A stretch of DNA of 64,000 nt from Clavaria fumosa (Eukaryota > Basidiomycota > Agaricomycetes > Agaricales > Clavariaceae), in contig OX637801.1 in the NCBI GenBank assembly GCA_951802425.1, forward strand, positions 3,286,001 to 3,350,000, in the 5' to 3' direction. The notes beneath the pieces are model-generated. The model ran no database searches and had not been told where the DNA came from. It saw only the letters and a list, made by a program, of their open reading frames with translations. A program made the position numbers and the translations under genes. Numbering within the stretch: position 1 is the stretch's first letter; every line of letters starts with the position of its first letter. This document shows positions 31,062 to 43,709 of this stretch, in pieces.

Positions 31062-33706
31062 ATGTTCAATTCGCCTCGCGGGGTTCAGCCATATTTGACT
31101 ACCTCGGCAAATGGCCTTGGGAGCAGCTACGTAGAAGAAGGGCCTCTTGGCAGCTCTTCCTACGACAACCTCGACCCTTGGTCGGCTGCTCCAAGCCCTT
31201 CGCCGCCCCCAACTTCCGCTGCCCCGCCATCAATATTCAACTCGGTGATTGGTATAACCAACATCTATTCTTCTATACTCAAACACATGGCTTGACGGGG
31301 AATATACTCTTCTTCCAGCGGACGCCACCGTCCCTTCGATATACGGCAAGGCGTACGCCGCCGTGGACCCGACAAACTCCGGAGAGACCTCCGTCAACGC
31401 GCTCTCTCGCGTCCTCGGGACGTCCGGGTTGCCGGCTGCAACAATTGACAGGGTGCTGCATTGCCATCCAGTCCCACGCTTAGCTAACAAGAATGGCTCT
31501 CAGATCGTGAACCTTGTCAGTAACCGCCCTCGGGTATCTAAGCTCGAGTTTTTCGTCTCGCTCGCGCTTGTTGCTCTTGCTCAGTCCGGAAAAGGTATGT
31601 GGGGCCTTATGCTATTGTATACATCCTCTAGACATCTCCCAAACCTCATACCCCCAAGACGTGAGTATCGAGCAGGTTGCAGCATTGTCCTCCCAAAATA
31701 CCTTGCCCGAGCCCGACCTTGACCTTGGGGCTCTTCCGCCATCCTCGTCTACAATCCCTTTTACTCCAGATCCGCAGTACCGATTCGGTCATGCATCCGC
31801 GCCTCGTCCCTCGGCCCCACCATACTCATCTGACGACCCGTGGAGTACAACGCGAAGCCCCAATGCTTTCGATGCACCGCAGGGGTACATGATCACCGGT
31901 GCCCCTTCCATACTCTCTGGGAGTGGCATGCCTAAGGATTGGTGGAAGAAGCAGGAGACAGTGCACATCACCATTCTCGGGCAGCAGGGCTTCATTCTCA
32001 ACCGGTACCTCGTGTATGAAGTTGCGTCCGACGTGCGTATCATTGAGACACGCTATGATTGTGTGTTGACAGCTTCGTCATAGAGAGGAGCGCCCGTGTC
32101 TCGACGTTACTCCCACTTCGTCTTCCTATGGGATTGCTTGATTAGGCGCTACCCGTTCCGCCTACTCCCTGTGCTGCCACCGAAAAGAATAGGGCGTGAG
32201 CGTTTGCCGAATGTTCGATTGCAGTGATTCAATAACGCTGTATTTCTTTCAGCCGATGAACAGTTCCTAGAACAACGAAGGTGTGTGCCACTGTCCGTGG
32301 TGCCTCGGGTTAAGTTTTGTTGACGCAGGTCACTCTAGGCGTGGCCTTGCGAGGTTTCTCAACTTCATAGTGTAAGAGCACAAAAACGATCCTCGCCGCG
32401 AGTAACTATGTCATGTGTGCCTGCCTACAGAAATCATCCTATCATCAAAGAGGACGCCTTGCTTGGCGTTTTCCTCACCGATCCATCTTTTGATGAGTGG
32501 CGGAAGCGTACCAGCATATCTCTGGATGAGGAGTCTGTGAGCAAGCGAATTGATCGAGCGGAGGAAATGAGTATACCTAGCGATTTGGAAGAGAAATTTT
32601 TGTATGTCTCCTTTTAGGGGTCGAAGTTATGGGCTGATGGATTGCTCTAGGATCGTTCGCCGGAAGATCAATCCCTTGATCGAGCAGTGGCAACGGATAT
32701 GCGCACTCGGCGATCGCATCATGAAAAGACACGAAGCCGCTGCGGTACGAATTCTTCATGCGCTACCGCGCCCCTACACCCCGACTCACCTCACGTTTCT
32801 ACCCTCGTCTCCTCGGCCATCAATCCAATCGTTTGACTCCGCTGCGCCCTCCCTGCTTTCTTCCATCATGTCTGCTTTCGCACCGGGCTCGGACGACGGC
32901 GGCCAGGCGGACCTCTCGCGACTGACGAACGTGATGAAGGCGCTGGTCGAGGACAACGATCATTGTTGGAGAGGTGAGATTTGTGAGTTGTGTGACGGTG
33001 TGAGGGAGGGGATTCGCCGTGTTGCCTTCCACACTCAGAGACACTCTGATCTTGTGGAAGAAAGGGTACGCGTAGACTCTCCAAGACCCCTTAGTTTGCC
33101 ATCCGACTGTTTAACAAACGGTTTTCCCAGACCAGCGCTCTGCTGCATTCCACCCTGGAAGCCCTGAAGGTAAGAACGATATTGTCTATTGACGGGTCTG
33201 CTTCCGCTCACTTCAGAGCGAAAATGAAGAGTCAGAGAGACTTGTATATTGCCATGCGAGATCTTTTTGTCCGCCATGACCGTCTGTCGATAGACCAAGT
33301 GGAAAGGCTCAAGAAGCGTGTCGAGATGACCTCGATGAAGCTCGAAGGCGTCAGACAGGCACCAAATTCGGAGGGTCGGGAGGAGGAAGCGGAACGGTTG
33401 GGCGGGTTGATCCAGAAGGATCAAGCTACAATCGCAGCTCAACTACACAGACGAGTCTTCATCCGTGCCAGGTCAGCGCCCTTGCATGTGTCGTCGTTAA
33501 GTCAGTTTGCGACTTACCTCTTTACCTTGTACCCTTGGTCCTACAGCATGTGGCACGAGCTTCGAGTGGTTCTACACAACCGTGAGAACGCGCTACTATC
33601 AGAAGCGGTGAAGGCGTTTGCTCGAGAGGAGCATGAGTCTTCTCAAAGTATCTCATTGAACTGGATGTCTCTCGTGGAGGCCGTGGACAACATGCCTTAT
33701 GAGTGA
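31062..33706 (+). CDS. MVP1: Sorting nexin Mvp1 (EH-like, PX, BAR)
   Basis: Twelve exons: 31062..31251, 31319..31452, 31504..31594, 31659..32032, 32084..32195, 32253..32280, 32339..32371, 32431..32601, 32651..33065, 33131..33169, 33230..33471, 33547..33706. The protein is 662 aa and every phase closes. It has an EH-like N-terminal region (about 63-160, VPSIYGKAYAAVDPTNSGET) and a PX domain (about 240-341). The PX domain carries SRRYSHFVFLWDCL and LPPKRIG, the basic pocket for PI3P. A BAR-type helical domain runs to the end (FIRASMWHELRVVLHNREN..VEAVDNMPYE). Mvp1 acts on endosomes in membrane recycling and vacuolar sorting. An in-frame upstream start is possible but ATG 31062 matches the expected N-terminus. 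The gene is convergent with prp4, 218 bp apart. Confidence 0.92.
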
Positions 33707-33924
33707 TTAATGACGCATGTACTGGATCCCTTTTGCACGCCTCGCAAATTATGCCATTATATATTGTGACCAGATTGGCACTCAACATGAAGTACAGGAG
33801 GGGTCGAAGGCCGTGTCGACCAGCTAGCCGTCCAGGAGTAGACACTGAACGCCGTTGAGTCAGATCTTTGTCTTCCGCTTCTCATATCATTACGACAGCC
33901 CCCCGATCAATTTCGGTGGGCTTA

Positions 33925-35854
33925 TCACCGTTCAATTTCGAACAGCTGGAAGTTGCGGTTGTAGGTGCCGCTTGCGCATAGCCTGCCATCTCCGCTCAAG
34001 TCAACGCTCATAACCTTGCCCGCATCTGTCGAGAGCGTCCTTAACAGCTGCCAATCGTCCGCACTCCAGAGCTTCACCAGGCCATCGTACCCCGAAGAAG
34101 CGAGATACAGACCAGAGCGATATCGATGCTCTTGCTCAAGCGCGTCCTGAGATGCATTATCGCCGCCGCCCCCTGCGCCGGAGTCGACGACGCCGTTAAT
34201 CATCGTAAGATTAGAGTGAGCCGAAGAAGAGGGAAGACCCTCTGTCGGGCGGTAAAATCGTACGTCCGAGACGTTTGAGAGATGTGCAGGAATAGTGACC
34301 AGTGCTCTAAGATACCTCATATCCCATACACGGATTGTGTCGTCCCCGGCACCGGTCGCAACTTGATACCTGTACCAGCGCAAAATGGCATTTGTCATGA
34401 TTCCCAAGACGTCGGGCGAGATGGAAGGCACATACCCATTCGGCGAGAAGCTGATTCCATATATCGCTTGCACATGCCCGTCTAGAACCATTGCCGTTCT
34501 GCCCGTTCGCAAATCCCAAACCCTACCAATGGCGTCTAGACCCCCAGTTGCGATTAATGCACCATCATCTTGAAACTCGACAGCATATATCTCTTTCGAA
34601 TGACCTTCCTGGAGTAAAAGCTCCTTCGAAGTTGGAACGTTCCAGAGGCGCCATGTGGTGTCGAAAGAGGCACTGGCTACGTAAGACCCAGAAGGGTGGA
34701 AAGCGACACGGCATACACGAGATTGGTGCCCTGAAAGAGTCGATAACGGAGTTTCACTGTGACTGCTTTAGTATCGTGATAAGACTGCGGCACATAACTT
34801 AGATCAACCTTTCGAGAGACCAAAGATGTACATTTCCCTCACCCCCACCGCTAGCAAGGTTCACCAAATCCGATCCTTGGCTTACGGTAGCCTTTGGATG
34901 CCAGGCAACGCCGCCCACTCGGTCACTGTGTCCTAAACAACTTCAGACGGTATGCGCTCGCCAGAACAAGCCAAGCGTGCCAACCTCGTAGTGATCTTAT
35001 CGGAGTGCATGCTGGAACATTCCACAACCTGACAGTCCCAGACCAGCTACCAGTAGCTAGCATCTCTGAGTTTGGTGAGAAGCGAACTTGGGAGATGGGT
35101 CGTTGATCTCCAAGTTGCGAACCTATGTTGGTAAATTTCTATCCGAAGTTAGATGTATTGGCTTATGGCATGTTAGTAAAGAGTTACTTTAACATCTGCA
35201 AAAATCTTCTTGCGCATGTCTAGAAGGCGGCCCAAAGGGATTTTAGTTTCTATTCGCTGCTGAGCGACTCGCTTTTGAGCTCTGAAGAGAAGAATAACGC
35301 GCATTGAACACACACATACAACAAATCAATAGGCAAGAGTAAAATCCAACCTGGGAAGAGAATACTCCGCTATCAAGCGACGAGCTGCAAGCAGCTCCAA
35401 GGAACCGGGGGTATAGAACTCCTCTTCCTGGTGATGAAGAAGACGTGAGTGACTCGTCGCATGCAAGCCTGAGACAGACCTCTGCTTCAGAGGACTCAGA
35501 TGAGGACTTGGCGTCTTCAATTTCATACCCATCGTCGCCACGCGCTGCCTGGATTTGAGACAGGACATATATTAGACGATCTCGACGGTCGGCGGCCTGC
35601 GCGAGAAAGCAGGTTATTGTAATCCGGACGCCCCTAGTTTCAGCAAAACTAACTCGTTCACCGAACAATGTGATAGGTTCGCCAATCTCTCTGAGCCTGG
35701 CTTTGACACGGTTATCATCTGTAGGCACGGCCATCGACCGCGCTTTTTTCTTGCGCTCCAGCTCGTCGAGAATCATCTTGTTCTCGAGCCTGATACGTTC
35801 CGACCCCTGATAGTTCGAGTCTTCCGCCAACGTATCGAGAGTAATTTCTGTCAT
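33925..35854 (-). CDS. PRP4: U4/U6 snRNP protein Prp4 (WD40)
   Basis: Eight exons: complement(33925..34369, 34436..34762, 34809..34932, 34985..35138, 35188..35281, 35351..35427, 35480..35596, 35654..35854). They encode 512 aa with all phases consistent. The N-terminal region carries the splicing-factor motif ([37 protein letters not shown]) and the basic [21 protein letters not shown] seven-bladed WD40 propeller follows ([20 protein letters not shown] to [14 protein letters not shown]). Prp4 bridges U4/U6 with Prp3 in the tri-snRNP. The loop after the [12 protein letters not shown] repeat is longer than usual (Ser/Gly-rich). The frame is open about 25 codons upstream of the chosen ATG but has no ATG there. 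Confidence 0.93.
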
Positions 35855-37262
35855 CTTGGAAATCAGAATTCGACGTTCAGCTGGAGAGGCGGAGGTGCGT
35901 TGTTTGGCGGCAGCCTCTAAACCAAACAACGTCGCGATTACATTATTATTACGTTTTTGACTACGCCCAGTGTCTGCGTGGACACAAATATGGTTGTTTG
36001 GACCGGAAGTCTAGATCAGAGCCAAGCAGACTTGAGTATAAACACCTCAAAATATAACAATTGTGTGGTGATACCATGAACGACACCTTTCGAACCAGCT
36101 CTACGTTCAAAGCTTGCAAACGTCAAAGGCTAACAGTTCATGTCAATTCATATATGTACGATGTAAGTCAAGTACTTATGTACTATGAAAGTCATGACAC
36201 GTCCATGTCCAAATTACCAGTGTCTGTCATAGAGTCCAGGGCTCATTCAAAAGAGTTCCAAGTGTCTCTATCATAGAGTTCAAGGTGTCCTCTCCATGAC
36301 ATGATCCGGTACAAACCCAACAAAGTTCTAGAGTAGGAAATCGTCCCAATCATGACATTAATTGAAAAAGAGGCGCTGCGATCCAATTAATATAGGGCAG
36401 CGGCGCCATGACATTTCCACATACCACGACTCTCACAGCGTCTTCCTCATGGCGATCGTCAATCTCTCCAACAAAGAGGAGCAATTTTTTATGGATGTTG
36501 CGGGCGAAGGTCGTGGGGAGCATCTTCCCGTCAGATGTCGTGTAGAACGCTATAGCTTGATTAGAAGAGGTAACACACGATTGCAATGCGACTTGCCTAT
36601 AATTTCATTCGTATCGGGGTCGAGGTGCCATTTCAATGATTGTGACCCTGGGTGACCATTACAATCAAGCACAGTGCCTTACAAATATATATGTGAAAAT
36701 ATGTGCATACCCGGTGTGACATGAGCAGAGCCAGCGGAACTGAAAAGCAGGGTAAATCGGAATCGTTTGATATATGGCACACCTCACTTCACGTTATCTA
36801 TGGGAATAAGGTCGGGCAATGACCTGGCGTGTACACGCGGAGAATCAGAGGTATCATGATCCTGAACAATACCAGCGATGATGAACGGGAAGGTTGAGAC
36901 AAATAAAGTGAGAACAACCCACCGGATTTGCATTGAAGATAACGCGCAAGCCAGAAGCAATATCCCGAACTAGATCGACTGCAGCGCTACAAATCATTTG
37001 TGAGCTCATGAGAGGAAAGTACGATGCTAAATGCGCACTTGTTTCCGCTCGAGCCTCTGATGCGAGCAAGGTTCCCGTCCTCCTCTGAACGCACTATAAT
37101 TTCACGACGACCATGAGTTTGCGGAGCATTTTTACTGCGTCCCAGTCAGAAAATGCGAAATAGAGAGCAACTGCCTACTCACTCGTCGGGCCCATTGGAT
37201 TTTTTGGGGTCTCGGGCCACTATAGTCACACGTCAATGGTACATGAATGCAAGTCGAGATGA
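35855..37262. other. Mostly non-coding; possible downstream exons of a secreted protein on the minus strand
   Basis: No plus-strand gene is visible. On the minus strand, blocks between 37120 and 36900 (EDGNLARIRGSSGNKCAFSIVLSSHEL) look exon-like and may belong to the secreted ORF at 37263-37442. I could not build a continuous model. Confidence 0.3.
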
Positions 37263-37442
37263 CTACTTGCTCAATGCAGGCGTGGGTGCACGCTTGTCAG
37301 TAACTCCAGGGAAGATGCGGCGAAATTTGGGTCGGAGAGGAGGAAGACCCCGAGCGAGCCTCTGAGCATTCGTCTCCGTGGGCACCCCCTCAGCAATTAA
37401 GACGAAGGAAAGCGCGAAGAGAGCGACAAGGAGGGGTCGCAT
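37263..37442 (-). CDS. Short secreted-peptide ORF or first exon
   Basis: ATG 37442 opens a 59-aa ORF. It has a clean signal peptide (MRPLLVALFALSFVLIAEG) followed by VPTETNAQRLARGLPPLRP. In Agaricomycetes the string TNAxRxARGLPPLPP after a signal peptide is a common N-terminus of secreted hypothetical proteins, usually followed by more exons. A donor GTAGTC at 37267 would splice before the stop, to about 37219, keeping the frame open (NGPRPQKIQWARR). The complete product is therefore probably longer than 59 aa. Function unknown. Confidence 0.45.
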   Translation of the reverse strand: MRPLLVALFALSFVLIAEGVPTETNAQRLARGLPPLRPKFRRIFPGVTDKRAPTPALSK

Positions 37443-38695
37443 CGTGGATTATCGGTGCCGGGGGGAAAGGCGATAGGCCTGATATGACAGTAGATATAGG
37501 GCACCAAAAAACACCATCGAAGCATGAAAATATGTTCGTTCTAGCCCCACAATGCAGTAGCCGTGACGGCATTGTGCATGTGGGTTTGTCATGTTGATCT
37601 AAAAAGTGATCAGAAATAGCGAGATAACGGTTGGAGCGAACAACCCGCGCGCTTGCGCGAGTAGAAGGGATATAAGGCTCCATCACCTTATGGTGGTGTT
37701 CTCTAGTGAATGATAGCTGAGTCCGCCCACAGCACCCCCAGCACCAGAGGGGGGCTTGAGGTGAAAAAGAAGGGATATTAGACTCTTGTCCGTTCGTCTG
37801 TCCGTTCGTCTGCTTTGACGAAAGGCCGTCATCTGATGATGGGTCGAAGTGCACAGACCTGAAAACGTGCTTGACTGATGCGGCGCTCTCACGTCCTCAC
37901 ACCCCTGAGCGGTGGTAATACCCCTGATACAATGATAGTCATCCTTTGTACTCAAATTATGTTACGAGGAAGAAGATATGGTGCGAGGAAGAAAATCGAT
38001 GACTCACAATATCGGCAAACCACTAATTAGATGTTCCAAGCCTCAGCTTAGCCCATGTCGGCGCGCATAGCCCTGCTCGATGAGCTCGTGATCACGGCGC
38101 ACAAATGGACGCCCATATTCGGAGATACATTGATTGAGGCACGTCACGGTTACCGCCCTTTTTCTTCTCCCTTTTCTTTCTTTTCGGCATTTGTATACCG
38201 CAACACGTAGCTCAGACAAAAACGCGGTTGTGCCAATGGTACTCATGTACTGGGTGAAGAGGTATACAGTATAGTGATGTGTATTGTGGTGTGGATCTAA
38301 TAGTTCGGTCAGGATAATCATGTGTGACTCAGGTGAAGTCCAAGGTAGCCGAGTTAGGGGGTCTCATCGTGGCGGAGGTTGAGAAGCAGAAGTGGTCCCG
38401 GGCACACTTTAATCATCTTTGCTCGTAAGGTTTGTCGGCTGCTGTGAACTTCCCCAGATAGGTAGAGGAACAGAACTTTGCGGTCTTTTCGTGCTGAGTA
38501 GGAATGATCATGGTGAATAACAGTGAGGATGTGCTGGTGCGTGTCGTATTCCGTGCGCGATTGTGTGAAATGTCTCAGTGACGAGAGATGGTGTTGTAAA
38601 TGCTCGTGTTCGTGATCATGAGGAATGTTCATGCATCCAGCAAAAAAGAGTCACGTGATTCTGACCTAAGCCCGACATTCCGTTTTCGGACTGCC

Positions 38696-38800
38696 ATGAT
38701 TGCCCGTTTTATACGATCACCTCAAACCTTTCATCTGACTCGAATCACTCGCCCAGTCACTCAAGCGCGTCTTTCAACTCCATTGCAATTAAACTACACT
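38696..38800 (+). other. In-frame presequence-like extension of AspRS
   Basis: Between ATG 38696 and ATG 38801 the frame adds 35 residues (MIARFIRSPQTFHLTRITRP...). They include five Arg, no Asp or Glu, and Ser/Thr-rich spacing, as in mitochondrial targeting peptides. Use of this start is not shown; it depends on where transcription begins. Confidence 0.4.
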
Positions 38801-40868
38801 ATGGCAGACGCTCATCCAGAACAAGTCGACATCCGAGAGCCGTGAGTTGATTCGGTTATAAGGCTTTCTGGCAACTATCTCATCTTGAACAATCATAGAC
38901 TAGCTGGCGACGCCCCTTCTAAAAGCCACCTGAAGAAATTAGCTAAAGAACAGCAGAAAGAGCTGCGAAAAGTGGAGAGACAGAAAGCGGCTTTGGCAGC
39001 TCAGCAACCAGCGGTGGCCCCAGAATCGGTATGCATCTTCTTGTCTTTCTCATGAATCCGCCAGAAACTTTGTGCCGTACCTAGGTCCCTGCCAACAATT
39101 TTTATGGCACTCTCCCATTGAACCAATCTCAATCTCGGGAAAGCCAAGCTTACACCCCTATTAGCTCGCTTTCTTCAGCTCTAGAAGGTCAACACGTTGT
39201 CTTCCGGGCGCGCTTGACGACGGCTCGGTGTCAAGCAAAGCGAGCTTTCCTGAACCTCCGCCAGCGCAATCACTCTGTTCAGGGTCTCCTTGTTCGCAAT
39301 GATAGCTCTGTGAATGAGCAGATGGTCGAGTGGACCTCGACTCTTTCAGAGGAAAGCATTCTACGCGTGGAAGGCGTTGTACAGGGTGTCCCTACTCCTG
39401 TGAAAAGTACCAGCGTGAGCGACGTGGAGGTTCTCATTCAGAAGGTGCACAATATATAAGGTCATCTTTTGCTTACCCTCTTCGCTTATTTATCGCTCCC
39501 ACACCCGAAGCTGCATTTGGTTTCTCCAGTTCATGGACGGCTGCCCTTCTCTCTCGACGATGCTTCTCGTCCGGAATCTGGCCTCGAGAAAGAAGAATCT
39601 CAAGAGACTCAGATGAATCGAGTCCTTCTTGACACTCGCCTCAACCATCGCGTCCTCGATCTCCGCGTGCGTTGTCTTCAAGCACACATCGACTATGATC
39701 TCATAACTCATGACAAATATCCAGACCCAGACGAACCAGGCTGTTTTCAAGTTGCAGTCTGCCATCAGTGGCCTCTTCCGCACGTTCTTGGAGGGCCATA
39801 ATTTTATCGAAATTCACAGCCCCAAATTACAAGGTACCGCTACGGAGTCTGGTGCTTCCGTGTTCAAAGTCGAGTACTTCAAAGGTGGCTTCAATATTGG
39901 CTATTTGGCTTGCCTATGTTTCTCTGACCGATCTCGCGTTCAGGTCGTGCCTATCTGGCTCAGTCGCCGCAGCTTGCGAAACAAATGGCCATAGCTGCTG
40001 ATTTTGAACGCGTCTATGAAATTGGCCCCGTCTTCCGCGCGGAAGACTCCAATACCCACAGACATATGACTGAGTTCATCGGGGTTGATCTGGAGATGGC
40101 CATCGAAGAACATTATCACGAAGTGGTCGAACTCATTGACGAAATGTTCAAGAGTGTTTTCCGTGGTCTGAAGCAGAAATATCGAAAGGAAATTGATATC
40201 ATTGGCAAACAATTCCCTGCGGAGGAGTTCAAATGGAGAGACGGGCCTGAGGGAACTCTCAAACTGACCTTCAAAGAGGCGACCGACCTGCTGGTGGCTG
40301 ACGGTGTACCTGCCGAAGACTTGGATGACATTAGGTTAGTGTCAGCTGCGGGTCCTTGTACTGCCTATCACCCACCCATCGCTCGTTGCTCACCGTTGGA
40401 CAGCACCGAGAACGAGCGGCGTCTTGGGAGGCTTGTCAAGGCGAAGTACGACACCGACTACTTCTATATTGACAAATATCCCGCTGCTCTCCGCCCATTT
40501 TACACCATGCCGGACCCCGCTGACCCTGTCCGTGACCTTTTTCTTAGCTCGTGAATCTTAGCTGGGATTGGTTGTGCTAACCATTCTAACAGACCCTCTC
40601 GAATTCCTATGACTTCTTTATGCGCGGAGAGGAAATCCTTTCTGGAGGGCAACGCGTACACGACCCCGCCCTCCTCTGCGAGAGGATGCGCCAGAAGGGC
40701 GTCGACCCCGAGTCAATGAAGGGGTACGTCGACGGGTTCAAGATGGGTTGCGTCCCACACGGTGGTGCTGGCGTCGGTCTAGAGAGGGTGCTAATGTTGT
40801 TCTTGAAGCTGAACAACATAAGACGGGCGAGTCTGTTCCCTAGGGACCCGAAGAGGCTGGAGCCGTGA
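38801..40868 (+). CDS. DPS1: Aspartyl-tRNA synthetase, cytosolic (with optional N-terminal extension)
   Basis: Eight exons: 38801..38841, 38899..39028, 39085..39444, 39511..39666, 39725..39884, 39944..40334, 40404..40527, 40593..40868. The protein is 545 aa from [14 protein letters not shown]. It has a lysine-rich N-terminal helix ([20 protein letters not shown]) typical of eukaryotic AspRS, an OB-fold anticodon-binding domain (about 75-180) and a class II catalytic core. Motif 2 is [15 protein letters not shown] (near 313), motif 3 is [14 protein letters not shown], and the end is RDPKRLEP. It charges tRNA-Asp. The same frame is open upstream, with ATGs at 38696 and 38600. The 35 residues from 38696 look like a mitochondrial presequence. 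Confidence 0.94.
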
Positions 40869-41120
40869 TGAATGCGCCCTTTGTCCCTCACAATCTCGTC
40901 GCCTCCTGAGACAAGAAATGACTCCATTCTCTGCTTTTTAGACGTCTTCCGTGTCATCAGCCCAATAGAGTTTGCAGGTCTCGTAAGATTGCCCTGATGA
41001 ATTTGGTCATTTACATACCAGCGTTGTATCGTAACATAATTCTCGACCCTGTGTGCAAGTCTCGCTAGCCGCGCCACGTGCCAATCTAGTCCAAGTCAGG
41101 AGACGAAGGCAGCCTCCAAC

Positions 41121-43425
41121 ATGTCTGATCATATGCCATGGAGATCCGCCACGTCCCGTCTCTCCGCACTCAAAAGCTACTTACCCGAAATAAAGCGTAC
41201 CCTCAGCCCGAAGTCTCTAAGTATCCCAGGACCTGCTGGATGGCGTGGACGAATCAAGAGAGGGTGGAGCGGTGATTCCACGAATGTTGGGGAGGAGAGG
41301 GTCGCGCTATTTCCTGGGTGGGCGGCGAGGAGGTATAGGAAGTCAGAAGGAGGACACTTGGCGGGTACAGTACTACACTACTTCCCCTCCCCCTTTTCCC
41401 TTCCCAATACAAGCTTCTCGCTGATGCGTGTGCGGAAACAGAGGCGTTCGAGGTCGAAGTCTACGTGTCTGGCTACGTTTCCAGTCATCGAACCCTGGAG
41501 TCTGCTACGCGGTCTCAGCGCGCATTCATTCGCTTAGCTAAAGGTGCAATTCCCTCTCCCCGCCAGGACGTGGAGATATCACTGAAACTGAGTCTCATGA
41601 GGTTTTGCTTCCCTGCCCAAGTTGAATGAAGTTGACATACCAACACTTACTCCTTCGACTGAGAAACTGCTGGAATCTGTCAAACTTCCTGCCAGACCGT
41701 CAGAGATGACGGAAGACGACGAGCTTGAAGCTTTAGAGTTGGAATTTCGAGCTGCACAAGAGCAATCGCCCCCGTCTTCTTTGGGTGTCACAGTCGAATC
41801 GCCTGATTCTGCAAGTCCAGCGGACGATCCAGTAGTATCTTCGCCCCAAGATATTTCATTTCCGTTCCCGGCACAGGTGAACGCCCGCAATGTTCCTTCC
41901 CCTCTCTCCGCCGCGTCACTCGTGAAACGGATGCACATGAATCTGGAGTCGCGTCTGAGTCCGTTCTGGTCTACACCTCTCTCCGCCCGCATCATCCGCA
42001 TTTCCCTCTTTGCTTCCCTAAAGGATGCATCGGAAGATGATGACAATGCGGGATTTGGACCCATAACCATGCAGGAAACCCTCACGGAGTCTGACGGCAG
42101 CTTCCATACACGACTAGTCGTCAGATGGGAGGACATATGTCAACACCCGTCGGGAGTTTCTATCGCCTTTGGGGATCCCTCCCACGAACATGACCTGCTT
42201 ATTTCCGCCTCCCTTCTCCCAACTCCCGTCTCTACACCAACCTCTGCTGTTTCTGTGACACGTCCCATCTCGCCAATTCGTTCGACTACTGTGTGGATAC
42301 CCTTGACGCATTCGCCTGTGCGCCTCATCTCCGACATTGACGACACGGTCAAGCTATCCAACGTCTTAGATGGTGCCAGAGCAGTGTTCCGTAATGTATT
42401 CGTCAGGGACCTGAAAGATAATGTCATTCACGGGATGGGAGAATGGTACATGGACATGTGGAGAAGGGGTGTAAGATTCCATTATGTTGTGAGTATCTCA
42501 CTAATAGCTCCAAACCTTCCTCTTACACAATACAGAGCAATGGTCCGTTCGAGCTGCTCCCTGTCATCAACGAGTTCTTCCAAGTTTCTGGTCTTCCAAG
42601 AGGTAAGCATCCACTTGAAACTCGCTGCTTCCCTCGCATAGTGTCTTCCACATAGGCTCGCTGCGCCTCAGGTCCTATGCCGGCCGCTCACTGTTCAACG
42701 GACTGCTCTCCGCTCCCGCAGCTCGCAAACGCGACGGCGTCCTCTCCGTCCTCAACTCCTTCCCGGAGTCGCGTTTCCTGCTTGTCGGAGATACAGGAGA
42801 GCAGGATCTCGAGCTATATTCCGCAATCGCGAGCGAGAGGCCAGAACAGGTCTTGGGCGTGTTCGTCCGGGACGCTGGGACCTGGGAGACCGGGATCGGC
42901 GCCGTGGATGACCCTACGGGCGTGATGTGGGCCAGCGTATTAGGCTGGGCGGCTGCCCCGTTGTCAAAAAGGAATAGCTATCAGGTCGGTCCCACGGCGC
43001 CTTCCACTTCGCCTACTAGATCGGCGGTCCTGCGGGATATCAGGCTTGCGTCTTCGCTCGAAAGGGATGCCCCCCCGGCGTCGTTCTTCACCCCAAACCC
43101 GCCACCCTCCTATCAGGCTTCGGTAGGCGGACTCCTTCCCCCCTCCGCCGAGCCAGCATTTTACCTGGAGTCTGCCTCTCGATTCGAAACGCCCCCGAAC
43201 CTGAATGAGCCCGACATCGTTGCCGCGCTGAACGTGAACGGCGAGCAGTGGCTCAGACGCCAGGGTTTTACAGATGTGGAGAAGAAGCGGGCAGAGCTAC
43301 AGGTTAGGGTGTGGAAGGCGAAGGCGATCATGCCGGAACACATTCCACTGAGGGTTTTTCGACATCCGGATGATTGTAAAGAAGTCGAGGACATTTTGGA
43401 GAAGTTGCATGTCTGTTGGTCTTGA
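41121..43425 (+). CDS. APP1: App1-type phosphatidate phosphatase
   Basis: Five exons: 41121..41364, 41442..41543, 41602..42488, 42536..42602, 42656..43425. They give 689 aa with consistent phases. The N-terminal part (VALFPGWAARRYRK; AFEVEVYVSGYVSSHRT; LTRSQRAF-like) matches the conserved region ahead of the catalytic domain. The catalytic core begins LISDIDDTVKLSNVLDGAR (near residue 360), the DxDxT/V phosphatase signature. It continues HYVSNGPFELLPVINEFF, YAGRSLFNGLLSAPAARKRDG and FLLVGDTGEQDLELYS. Fungal App1 is a Mg2+-dependent phosphatidate phosphatase at actin patches and endocytic vesicles. The C-terminal tail is proline/serine-rich. It is convergent with the Mbp1-like gene, 284 bp apart. 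Confidence 0.9.
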
Positions 43426-43709
43426 GGCTTGTTTGAACGCGACAGGGAGTAGTCAAATGTAGAATTGGTACAGTCAATGTAACGTTTGCCATACGCAGTC
43501 GGGCGCGGAGGTCGCCAGTGAGATAAAATCGCGTAGTCACTCATACGCTCCGACCATATTAAACCCATATTACGGTAGAACAGAAGACTTGAGAGATAAG
43601 TGGATTGCGGCATGTTACAATTGCGTAGGAGCCGAAAAGATTTGGGAGTTTGGGTCATATCACGCCATCGCGAACCTGGGAGGTAGGTTCGCAAAGCACG
43701 GCAGATGCA

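Noticed and set aside
38043..38632. Two 92-aa minus-strand ORFs, one His-rich, upstream of AspRS
   Set aside because: No recognisable domain, no compatible splice sites linking them, and they lie in the probable promoter region.
41579..42136. 185-aa minus-strand ORF opposite the App1 gene
   Set aside because: Ser-rich shadow of a coding exon. The plus strand carries the recognised protein.
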